From positions 1,169,084-1,233,083 of the forward strand of contig JASNYH010000001.1 in the NCBI GenBank assembly GCA_048500255.1: DNA of 64,000 bases, written 5' to 3'. Positions 16,910-24,052 of the stretch are shown piece after piece (within the stretch, counting starts at the first letter, position 1; each line of letters opens with the position of its first letter). The translations under genes were made by a program, and so were the position numbers. The notes under the pieces are model-generated. The model was not told where the DNA came from. It saw only the letters and a list, made by a program, of their open reading frames with translations, and made no database searches. The stretch is from JAMHWF01 sp048500255. Lineage in GTDB: Bacteria; Pseudomonadota; Gammaproteobacteria; Burkholderiales; Burkholderiaceae_C.

Positions 16910-17347
16910 ATGAATGCACTCACCCGCCTCGAACGGCTCGACGACCTGTTCCCCGAGATGTTCCGCCGCCTGTCGGCGTGGCCCGCGCCGACGAATCTGG
17001 AACCGCTGGGCGAGATCCGCGTCGACATCGACGAGAACGAGAAGGACTACGCCGTGCGCGCCGAGATCCCCGGCGCCAAGAAGGAGGACATCCACGTCGA
17101 GGTCGACGGCAACCGCGTCGCCATCTCGGCCGAGGTGAAGAAGGACTTCGAGAAGAAGGACGACAAGGCCGAGAAGCAGGGCCGCGTGCTCGTGCGCGAG
17201 ACCTACCGCGGCCGTGCGTCGCGCAGCTTCACGCTCGCCTGCGAGATCGACGAGGCCAAGGTCGTCGCCAGGCTCGAGGACGGCGTGCTCAAGCTCACGC
17301 TGCCCAAGCGCGAAGGCGCGCGCAGTCGGCGCATCTCGATCGAGTAG
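16910..17347 (+). CDS. Hsp20-family small heat-shock protein
   Basis: A 145-residue protein with an alpha-crystallin domain at about residues 35-130 (IRVDIDENEKDYAVRAEIPG, ending in LEDGVLKLTLPK) and a short C-terminal RISIE tail matching the IxI oligomerisation motif. It is an ATP-independent holdase that binds unfolding proteins in the cytoplasm. The ATG at 16910 has AAAGGAG at 16894-16900. A FNR-type promoter precedes it, which suggests induction when oxygen or respiration fails rather than by heat alone. Confidence 0.93.
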   Translation: MNALTRLERLDDLFPEMFRRLSAWPAPTNLEPLGEIRVDIDENEKDYAVRAEIPGAKKEDIHVEVDGNRVAISAEVKKDFEKKDDKAEKQGRVLVRETYRGRASRSFTLACEIDEAKVVARLEDGVLKLTLPKREGARSRRISIE

Positions 17348-17385
17348 CGCCCGCGGCGGGGTGGTGTCGCGCCCCGCGGGGGCGG

Positions 17386-17408
17386 AGTCGGCGCGCCGAC
17401 GGTAATAT
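17386..17408 (+). promoter_or_regulatory. Palindrome and -10 at the start of the response regulator
   Basis: GTCGGCGCGCCGAC at 17386-17399 is a perfect 14-base palindrome. TAATAT at 17403-17408 is a good -10, and +1 would fall on the GTG start codon at 17415. The palindrome sits just upstream of the -10 and could be an operator. No ribosome site precedes the GTG. The binding protein is unknown. Confidence 0.45.
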
Positions 17409-17414
17409 CGTCGG

Positions 17415-18164
17415 GTGACCACCGCCGCCGCCTCCGCCGCCACCCACCTCGCCGTCGTCGACGACGAAGCCGACATCACGACGCTGCTCGCCGGCTACCT
17501 GGGCAGCCAGGGCTTTCGCATCAGCCAGTTGCACGACGGGCGCTCGCTGCTCGAGCTGATGACGAGCGACCCCCCGGCGCTCGTGCTGCTCGACCTCGGC
17601 CTGCCCGGCGAGGACGGCTTTTCGATCGCGCGCCAGCTGCGCGAGCACTGGCACTGCGGCCTCGTCATCGTCACGGGCCGCGGCGACGCCGTCGACAAGG
17701 TCGTTGGCCTCGAAGTGGGCGCCGACGACTACGTCACCAAGCCGTTCGACCTGCGCGAGCTGCTCGCGCGCATCAAGGCCGTGCTGCGCCGCCTCGAGCC
17801 GGCGACCGCCACGGCGGCGGCGGTGCCGGCGCCCGCCGGCGCGCGCACGCGGCTGCACTTCGCCGGCTGGACGCTCGACACGGCGGCGCGCCGCCTGAGC
17901 GACGCGCAAGGCCGCGAGGTGCCCCTGACGGCCGGTGAGTTCGACCTGCTGGCCGTCTTCGCGCGCAGCGCCGGGCGCGTGCTGTCGCGCGACTACCTCC
18001 TCGAGCAGACGCGCGGGCGCGAGGCCGGGCCCTTCGACCGCACGATCGACGTGCAGGTCGGCCGCCTGCGCCGCAAGCTCGAGGCCGACCCCGAGGAGCC
18101 GCAGCTGATCAAGTCGGTGCGTGGCGCGGGCTACCTGTTCGTGCCCGGCGTCGAGGTCTCCTGA
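17415..18164 (+). CDS. OmpR/PhoB-family response regulator
   Basis: A 249-residue protein. The receiver domain spans about 12-130: acidic pair VVDDEAD, phospho-acceptor in LVLLDLGLPG, conserved Thr in VTGRG, and Lys in VTKPFD. A winged-helix effector domain spans about 155-245 (PLTAGEFDLL, DRTIDVQVGRLRRKLE, VRGAGYLF). It activates or represses genes when phosphorylated. The kinase is probably the hybrid kinase encoded 2 bases downstream. The GTG at 17415 coincides with the predicted transcription start, so translation may be leaderless. Confidence 0.93.
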   Translation: MTTAAASAATHLAVVDDEADITTLLAGYLGSQGFRISQLHDGRSLLELMTSDPPALVLLDLGLPGEDGFSIARQLREHWHCGLVIVTGRGDAVDKVVGLEVGADDYVTKPFDLRELLARIKAVLRRLEPATATAAAVPAPAGARTRLHFAGWTLDTAARRLSDAQGREVPLTAGEFDLLAVFARSAGRVLSRDYLLEQTRGREAGPFDRTIDVQVGRLRRKLEADPEEPQLIKSVRGAGYLFVPGVEVS

Positions 18165-18166
18165 CG

Positions 18167-20242
18167 ATGCCCGTCTCCGGCAAGCGCGCCCTGCCCGGCA
18201 TCGACGACCTGACGGCGTTCCGCGCGCTGTTCGGCGCCTATCCCGACGCGCTGCTCGTCGTCGACTCCGACGGCGACATCGTGCTCGCCAACCCGAATGC
18301 CGAGCAGCTGTTCGGCTACGAAGCGGGCGAGCTCGTCGGCCTGCCGGTCGACGCGCTGGTGCCCGACAGCATCCGCCCGCGCCACGCGAGCTACCGCCGC
18401 GCCTACACCGAAGCACCGCGCCCGCGGCCGATGGGCACGCACATCGACCTGCAGGGCAAGCGCCGCGACGGCAGCGAAGTGATGGTCGAAATCGCGCTCA
18501 GCCCGCTGCAGCAGCAGGGGCTGCCGTACGTCGTCGCGGCGGTGCGCGCCATCGGCTCGTATCCGCGCGTGCGTCAGGCGCTGCAGCGCGCACACTACGC
18601 CGAGCAGCTCGCGCAGGTGGGCCGCCTGGCCGTCGACACACGCGACCCCGGGGTGCTGCTCGCGCAGGTGCCGATCGTCGCGACGCAGGCGCTCGAGGTC
18701 GAGACCTGCGCCGTCTTCCTGCTCGAGCCCAACGGCCTCGAGTTCCGCGTCGCCGGCGGCGTCAACCTGCTGCCCGGCGAGCAGCGCGGCGACCGCATCC
18801 CGAACCGGCGCGACACGCCGCCGGGCCATCTCGTCGCCTGCGGTCGACCGGTGGTCGTCGACGACTATGCGACGGAGACACGCTTCGTCGTGCCCACCGC
18901 CTACCTGGCTGCCGGGCTGGCCAGCGCGCTGGCCGTGCCGCTGTCGGACCGCGGCCGCATCATCGGGGCGCTGACGGTGCGCTCGCGCCGGCGCCACCGC
19001 TTCGGCGACGACGAACTGCGCTTCGTCGACGCGCTGTCGAGCCTGCTCACGACCAGCCTGCAGCGCACGCAGACCGAGGAGCAGCTCAACCACTCGCAGC
19101 GCCTGGAGAGCGTGGGCCAGCTCACCGGCGGCATCGCGCACGACTTCAACAACCTGCTGACCGTGATCTCGGGCAACCTGCAGGTGCTCGAGGATCTGCC
19201 GGCGGTGGCCGACGACGCCTTCGCGCGCCAGATGGTCACGGCGGCGACGCGCGCCACGCGCCGCGCCGCCGATCTCACGGGCAAGCTGCTCGCCTTCTCG
19301 CGCCGCCAGGTGCTGCAGCCGAGCAGCGTCGACGTCGGCGCGCTGCTGCACGGGCTGGCCAACATGCTGCGGCGCACGCTCGACCAGCGCATCCACATCT
19401 CGATCGACGCGCCGCGCCACGGCCCGCACTGCCTGGCCGACCTGTCGCAGCTCGAGTCGGCGGTGCTCAACGTGGCGATCAATGCGCGCGACGCGATGCC
19501 CGACGGCGGCACGCTCGCCTTCACCTGCCGCACGCGCGAGAAGCTGCCGCCCGAGCTGGCGGTCGACGACAACGACGACGGCGACGACGCCGGCACCGGC
19601 TACATCTCGATCGCCGTCGCCGACACCGGCACCGGCATGGCGCCGTCGGTGCGCGAGCGCGCCTTCGAGCCCTTTTTCACCACCAAGGAAGCCGGCCGCG
19701 GCACCGGACTCGGGCTGTCGACGGTCTACGGCTTCGCCAAGCAGTCGCGCGGCGCCGTGTCGATCGACAGCGCGTTGGGCGTCGGCACGACGATCACGCT
19801 GTACCTGCCGCGGCCCGACGAAGGCGCGCGCCGCGACGACGACGCGCCCCCCGAGAGCGCCAATGTGCCGCCCGGCACGCGCGTGCTGCTGGTGGAGGAC
19901 GACGCCGAGGTGCGCCGCGTCGCGCAGACCTTCCTCGAGGCGCTGGGCTGCACCGTGCGCTGCTGCATCGACGCCGAGCAGGCGCTGCCGCTGCTCGTGC
20001 CGGGCGACGGCGGCGCGCTGCCCTGCGACATGCTGCTCAGCGACATCGCGCTGGGCGCCGGCATGCGCGGCACCGAACTCGCCGCCGAGGCCGCGCGCCG
20101 CCTGCCGCGGCTGCCGATCCTGCTGATGTCGGGCTACTCGAGCGGCGTGCTCGACCGCCCGCCGCCGTGGGAGCTGCTGCACAAGCCGTTCACGCGCAGC
20201 CAGCTCGCGCGGGCCATCGTGCGGGTGCTCAAGGCGGGCTGA
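18167..20242 (+). CDS. Soluble PAS-GAF hybrid histidine kinase with C-terminal receiver
   Basis: A 691-residue cytoplasmic protein without membrane helices. Domains in order: PAS (about 20-130), GAF (about 150-290), HisKA with the phospho-histidine in GGIAHDFNNLL (about 324), HATPase (N box VLNVAINARDAMPDG, G boxes DTGTGMAP and GTGLGLSTVYG), and a receiver (about 565-690; VLLVEDDAEV, LLSDIALG, LHKPF). It phosphorylates its own receiver and probably the adjacent OmpR-type regulator. There is no HPt domain, so transfer to the regulator must be direct or via a separate protein. A soluble PAS/GAF sensor suggests an internal redox, ligand or energy signal. Confidence 0.9.
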   Translation: MPVSGKRALPGIDDLTAFRALFGAYPDALLVVDSDGDIVLANPNAEQLFGYEAGELVGLPVDALVPDSIRPRHASYRRAYTEAPRPRPMGTHIDLQGKRRDGSEVMVEIALSPLQQQGLPYVVAAVRAIGSYPRVRQALQRAHYAEQLAQVGRLAVDTRDPGVLLAQVPIVATQALEVETCAVFLLEPNGLEFRVAGGVNLLPGEQRGDRIPNRRDTPPGHLVACGRPVVVDDYATETRFVVPTAYLAAGLASALAVPLSDRGRIIGALTVRSRRRHRFGDDELRFVDALSSLLTTSLQRTQTEEQLNHSQRLESVGQLTGGIAHDFNNLLTVISGNLQVLEDLPAVADDAFARQMVTAATRATRRAADLTGKLLAFSRRQVLQPSSVDVGALLHGLANMLRRTLDQRIHISIDAPRHGPHCLADLSQLESAVLNVAINARDAMPDGGTLAFTCRTREKLPPELAVDDNDDGDDAGTGYISIAVADTGTGMAPSVRERAFEPFFTTKEAGRGTGLGLSTVYGFAKQSRGAVSIDSALGVGTTITLYLPRPDEGARRDDDAPPESANVPPGTRVLLVEDDAEVRRVAQTFLEALGCTVRCCIDAEQALPLLVPGDGGALPCDMLLSDIALGAGMRGTELAAEAARRLPRLPILLMSGYSSGVLDRPPPWELLHKPFTRSQLARAIVRVLKAG

Positions 20243-20257
20243 GGCGCGCCGCGGCCC

Positions 20258-20764
20258 TCAGGGCGCCGTCGCGACCTCGCCCCGCACGCGCGTCAGCGTG
20301 TCGACCATCGGCCCCACCTCGGCGGACTCGAGCCGGCCGTGCGTGGCGAGGGTGTCGCTGACGGGCTTGCCGCTGCTGCGCCCGACCAGCACGCCCTCGC
20401 GCGACTCGAGCGAGCGGCGCGCGAACTCGGCCGCCGTGTCGTGGCAGCGCGCGCAGCGCTCCCTGAAGATCGGCGACTGGCCCACCTGGCCGGCCAGCAT
20501 CCGCATCACCGGCCCGACGAGCTCGTCGGCCAGGTAGTGGTTGCGCAGGAAGCGCGCCAGGTCGTCGCCGCGATGGTGGCGACCCGCCAGGACGCCGTTC
20601 TCGACCGTCAGCGAGCGGCGCGAGAAGTCGGCCGAATGCCCATGGCAACTGCTGCAGCGCTGGTCCCAGTGCTCGTGCAGGTCGAGCGGCGCGGCGGCTG
20701 CGGGCGGAGCGATAACCGCGCCCAGCAGCACCGCCGTCAACAGCGCCAGCGACGTCGTGCGCAT
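20258..20764 (-). CDS. Periplasmic diheme cytochrome c-like protein with an internal duplication
   Basis: A 168-residue protein with a signal peptide (about 1-25, ending AAAA-PLDL) and two heme c sites, CSSCH (about 38-42) and CARCH (about 105-109). The two halves align: CxxCH, then a FSRRSL/FARRSL stretch, ENGVLAGR/REGVLVGR, and VGPVMRML/VGPMVDTL. It is thus a tandem duplication of one heme module of about 65 residues. No distal methionine is obvious in the usual place, though Met residues follow each heme. It may be a periplasmic electron carrier. It is convergent with the hybrid kinase. Confidence 0.85.
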   Translation of the reverse strand: MRTTSLALLTAVLLGAVIAPPAAAAPLDLHEHWDQRCSSCHGHSADFSRRSLTVENGVLAGRHHRGDDLARFLRNHYLADELVGPVMRMLAGQVGQSPIFRERCARCHDTAAEFARRSLESREGVLVGRSSGKPVSDTLATHGRLESAEVGPMVDTLTRVRGEVATAP

Positions 20765-20774
20765 GACCTGTCGC

Positions 20775-20900
20775 CTACACCGCCTCGAGCTCGAAGCTCA
20801 CCCTGCGCCCGGGCGACGCGGCGACGTTGACCAGCGCGTCCGGCGAGAAATCGGCAATGGCATCCCACACGCCGGCGTAGGTGTTGCTGCGCTTCTTCAT
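20775..20900 (-). CDS. Possible 41-residue hypothetical protein
   Basis: A short reading frame beginning MKKRSNTYAGVWDAIADF, with GAGG about 7 bases before the ATG at 20900. Its stop lies 10 bases before the cytochrome gene on the same strand. The first 20 residues loosely recall the N-terminus of short XRE antitoxins, but no helix-turn-helix follows and no toxin gene is nearby. It could be a leader peptide, a truncated antitoxin or a chance frame. Confidence 0.35.
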   Translation of the reverse strand: MKKRSNTYAGVWDAIADFSPDALVNVAASPGRRVSFELEAV

Positions 20901-21034
20901 CGACGACCTCGCATTGGTCCTGCGCACCATCTCTTCGGCCTGCTGCTGGTGCATGCCTTCATTGCAACCGTGATCGAAACCCGGCCGACCCTGCGGACAT
21001 CTTAGTGCTCCGGCGCGGCGCATTGCGGAACGCG

Positions 21035-21601
21035 TCACTCCGTGCTCAAGCCGCCGAAGCCGGTCAGCGGCGGCATCAGCACCTCGCCGCCCGGCCCCCA
21101 TTCGACGTGCGTGAGTCCGGGTTCGAGCGCTTCGAGGCGGCGCCGCTCGAGCTCCTGGGACGACGGCGTGTCCCGATGGTCGTGCCAGGCCTGGGCCGCC
21201 TCGCGCTGCTGTCGCGAGCTGCCAGCCAGAGCCAGCGCCGCGTCGACATGGCGCGCCAGTTCCTCGTCGCTCCAGGGCTTGCACAGGTAGCGAAACACGC
21301 CCGCGTCGTTGATCGCCTGCTGGGCCGTCGCGAAGTCCGCGGACCCGGTCAGGATCATGCGCACCATGTGCGGGCGCAGGCGCGCTGCATGGCCCAGGAA
21401 CGTCAGACCGTCCATGGCCGGCATTCGCAGGTCGGAGATGACGAGGTCGAAGTCGCGCATGCGCAAGAGATCCAGGGCGGCGGCGGCATCGATGCGGACG
21501 TCGACGGCGAGAGAGCGTCCGTAGCGTCGGCGCAGCGCTCGGCCCAGGGCGGCCAGCACCGATGCTTCATCGTCGACGATCAGCAGACGTTGAGAACTCA
21601 T
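21035..21601 (-). CDS. Receiver-domain protein with an uncharacterised tail
   Basis: A 188-residue protein. Residues about 5-125 form a receiver (LLIVDDEASV, LVISDLRMPAMDG, LTGSADF, YLCKPWSDEEL). The remaining 60 residues are polar, with a helix and a glycine-rich end, and hold no recognised output domain. It is the last gene of the minus-strand signalling operon and overlaps the HD-GYP gene (ATGA). The KPW motif and hydrophobic loop closely match the receivers of its two upstream neighbours. It may be a phosphate sink or bind a partner protein. Confidence 0.85.
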   Translation of the reverse strand: MSSQRLLIVDDEASVLAALGRALRRRYGRSLAVDVRIDAAAALDLLRMRDFDLVISDLRMPAMDGLTFLGHAARLRPHMVRMILTGSADFATAQQAINDAGVFRYLCKPWSDEELARHVDAALALAGSSRQQREAAQAWHDHRDTPSSQELERRRLEALEPGLTHVEWGPGGEVLMPPLTGFGGLSTE

Positions 21602-22926
21602 CTCATGACTCGCGGCTTGACGTGAATGACCAGCCTGCCGCCGATCCGGTGGTCGAACGCCTGGACACGCTGGATCAGCGCCGCCGTGAGGACATGCCCC
21701 GCGGCGAGCATCAGCGCGCCGGTGGGCGATACCAGGTCGCGCGCCAGCACCATCCCGGGTTCGAGCAGGGCAGCATCGATGCGCACCTCGGCGGCGGCGC
21801 GTGGCCTCTGCGGCTGCGTGATGTGAAGGAAGACATCGACGACTTCCGGGTCGAACTGCGCGCCGCGGCCCCGCCGGATCACCGTGCACGCATCCTGCAT
21901 CGACAGCGATCCTTCGACGAGGTGCCCGTACTGCAGTTCGTCGAACGCGTCGGCGACGGCCAGGATGCGGGCGCCGATCGGGATCTCGCTGCCGGCACGG
22001 CGGTCCGGGAATCCCTCGCCGTCGAAACGCTCGTGATGTGCGCGGATCAGCGCCGCCACCGGCTGCATCTCCTCCAGCGGCATCAGCGCCTGCTCGCCGA
22101 TCTCGCAATGGCGCTGCAGCTGCATGGTCTCCTCGGGGGAGCAGCGTGCGACGGGCCTCGCCAGGATCGCGTCCGGCACGCCGATGAGGCCGATGTCGTG
22201 CAGCAGCGCCGCGACGAAGATCTGCTGCACCTCCTCGTCGCTGCGACCCATCGCCGCCGCCAGCTTGCGCGCGCCATCGGCGACGCGCCGGCCGTGGCCC
22301 GCGAGGCGGCCGCCGCGCAGCTCGATCAGCCCCGAGAACACCTTGATGCTGGTGAGGTAGCTGCGCTTGAGCGAATCGTTGGCCCGTGCCAGCTCCTGGG
22401 TACGCTGCCGGACCCGCTGTTCCAGCCGGTCGTTCGCGTCGCGCAGTTCCAGGTTCTGGCGGACGGTCACGGCCTCCAGACGCGCGCGTTCGCGCTCCAG
22501 GCGCAGCAGATCGAGGCCCTGGCGCACCACCGAACGAAGCTCGGCATCGTCCCACGGCTTGGTGAGATAGCGGAAGATGCGGCCGCGGTTGATCGCCGCG
22601 ACCGCGGCGCGGGTATCGGCATACCCCGTCAGCAGCACGCGGATGCCGGCCGGCCAGCGCTCGTGGACCCGCTCGAGCAGCTCGGCGCCGTCCATGCCCG
22701 GCATGCGCATGTCCGAGATCACGATGTCCACCGGCTCGCGCTCGAGCACCTCGAGCGCCTGCGGGCCGCCCTGCGCGGTCAGCACGCGAGTGCCGTCGCC
22801 GCGCAGTGCGCGCCGCAGTGCGGACAGGATGCCCGGCTCGTCGTCCACGCACAACACGCAGGCAGGCGCGGCCGGCGCCTCGCACGACGGATCGGCATCC
22901 ACCGTCGGCGACTCCACGGCGTTCAT
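21598..22926 (-). CDS. Receiver-HD-GYP response regulator (RpfG-like)
   Basis: A 442-residue protein. The receiver is at about 23-140 (CVDDEPG, IVISDMRMPGMDG, YLTKPWDDAEL), then a coiled-coil linker (about 145-190), then HD-GYP at about 190-380. The metal site is intact: HGRRVADGARKL, LLHDIGLIGVP and HHERFDGEGFP, the last with GFP in place of GYP. HD-GYP proteins of this kind hydrolyse c-di-GMP. The HDIGL motif has Leu where Lys is usual. The C-terminal 60 residues resemble a small barrel. It is expected to be activated by phosphorylation, perhaps by the kinase at 28328-29455. Confidence 0.9.
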   Translation of the reverse strand: MNAVESPTVDADPSCEAPAAPACVLCVDDEPGILSALRRALRGDGTRVLTAQGGPQALEVLEREPVDIVISDMRMPGMDGAELLERVHERWPAGIRVLLTGYADTRAAVAAINRGRIFRYLTKPWDDAELRSVVRQGLDLLRLERERARLEAVTVRQNLELRDANDRLEQRVRQRTQELARANDSLKRSYLTSIKVFSGLIELRGGRLAGHGRRVADGARKLAAAMGRSDEEVQQIFVAALLHDIGLIGVPDAILARPVARCSPEETMQLQRHCEIGEQALMPLEEMQPVAALIRAHHERFDGEGFPDRRAGSEIPIGARILAVADAFDELQYGHLVEGSLSMQDACTVIRRGRGAQFDPEVVDVFLHITQPQRPRAAAEVRIDAALLEPGMVLARDLVSPTGALMLAAGHVLTAALIQRVQAFDHRIGGRLVIHVKPRVMR

Positions 22927-22966
22927 GTCCCGTCCCCCATCGGGTCGGCCGGCATCTCGACCGCGA

Positions 22967-24052
22967 TCACAGCGACAACGCCTCGCACAGCGCGTCGACT
23001 CCGCAGGCCGTCGATCGGAGGATCTCGACGCAGGTCGGCAGGCCGACGCCGACACGCTCCCAGGTGACGACCGCGACCGGCGGGACGACATCGCGCGGCG
23101 CGGCCTGTGCCTGGATGCCGTGAGCCAGCGCATCGGCGACGTTCACCAGCTCCGCCAGTGTCGGCCCGCCGGCCGGATCGGGCGCGGGCTCGTGATGCAG
23201 GGCCAGCGCCTGGGCCAGCGCCGGCGGCAGACGCCAATGGCGAGCAAGGGTCTCTCCGGCGACGCAGTGATCCACGCCGAGCACGGCACGCTCGACGTGC
23301 AGCACGGGCAGATCGTGTTCGCAAGCGAACCGCAGCGCGATCCCGTACTCGGCCGGGAACTGCGTGGCCAGGACGAGTGCGCCGATGTCGTGCAGCAGCC
23401 CGGCGGTGAAGGCCACTTCGCCGTCCATGCCGGCGCTGTGCGCCAAGCCGCGCGCGACGAGAGCCGCCGTCAGGGCGTTGCGCCAGAAATCCTTGAAGTG
23501 GAACTCCGCACAGCGGTCCGAGTCCGCGAACTGTGCCGAGACGGCGGCCGTGGTCAGCAGTACGGCGACCGTGCGCAGCCCGAGCACCGCGATGGCGGTG
23601 CGGATGGTGGCGACCCGCCCCGGCGCCCCGTAGAACGCCGTGTTGGCCGCCCGCAGCGTGCGCACCGTCAAGGCCTGGTCGCGCTCGATGCATTCGGCGA
23701 CGGCGTTCACGCTGGCACCTTCTTCCTGGAGCAGCGCTGCCACCTCCCGCACCGCCTGCGGCAGGCTGGGCAGCGCGCCGATGCGCCGGCTGAGGTCGTC
23801 GATGCCGATGTGCGCCTTCGGCGCCGCTGCCTGGGGCGCTGCGGGAGGCGGCTGCAACCCGGTCATCCCGTCTCCGACACCGTGGTGGCGCTTGAGGACA
23901 TGCAGCAGCGGATGCACTTTGCCGCCGCCCAGACTGCGCCGAAAGAGATACGCCAGCCGCGCGGCCTGCGGGGACTCACACTCCGTGCCCGTCTCCCCGG
24001 GCGGTCTCGCCGCGACACGCTCGGACGCCGTTTCGATCAGACCACGATCCAT
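22967..24052 (-). CDS. HDOD-domain signalling protein
   Basis: A 361-residue soluble protein. After a proline- and alanine-rich N-terminal stretch (about 1-75), an HDOD domain spans about 80-290. It begins LPSLPQAVREVAALL and contains ANTAFYG, GLLHDIGALVLA and ALHHEP. HDOD domains are HD-fold modules used in regulation, often without known enzyme activity. The ATG overlaps the stop of the EAL protein gene by one base (TAATG). It sits between two c-di-GMP proteins and may relay between them. Confidence 0.85.
   Translation of the reverse strand: MDRGLIETASERVAARPPGETGTECESPQAARLAYLFRRSLGGGKVHPLLHVLKRHHGVGDGMTGLQPPPAAPQAAAPKAHIGIDDLSRRIGALPSLPQAVREVAALLQEEGASVNAVAECIERDQALTVRTLRAANTAFYGAPGRVATIRTAIAVLGLRTVAVLLTTAAVSAQFADSDRCAEFHFKDFWRNALTAALVARGLAHSAGMDGEVAFTAGLLHDIGALVLATQFPAEYGIALRFACEHDLPVLHVERAVLGVDHCVAGETLARHWRLPPALAQALALHHEPAPDPAGGPTLAELVNVADALAHGIQAQAAPRDVVPPVAVVTWERVGVGLPTCVEILRSTACGVDALCEALSL

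Noticed and set aside
20775..20900. An antitoxin of a toxin-antitoxin pair
   Set aside because: Only the first residues loosely resemble XRE antitoxins. There is no helix-turn-helix and no toxin gene beside it.
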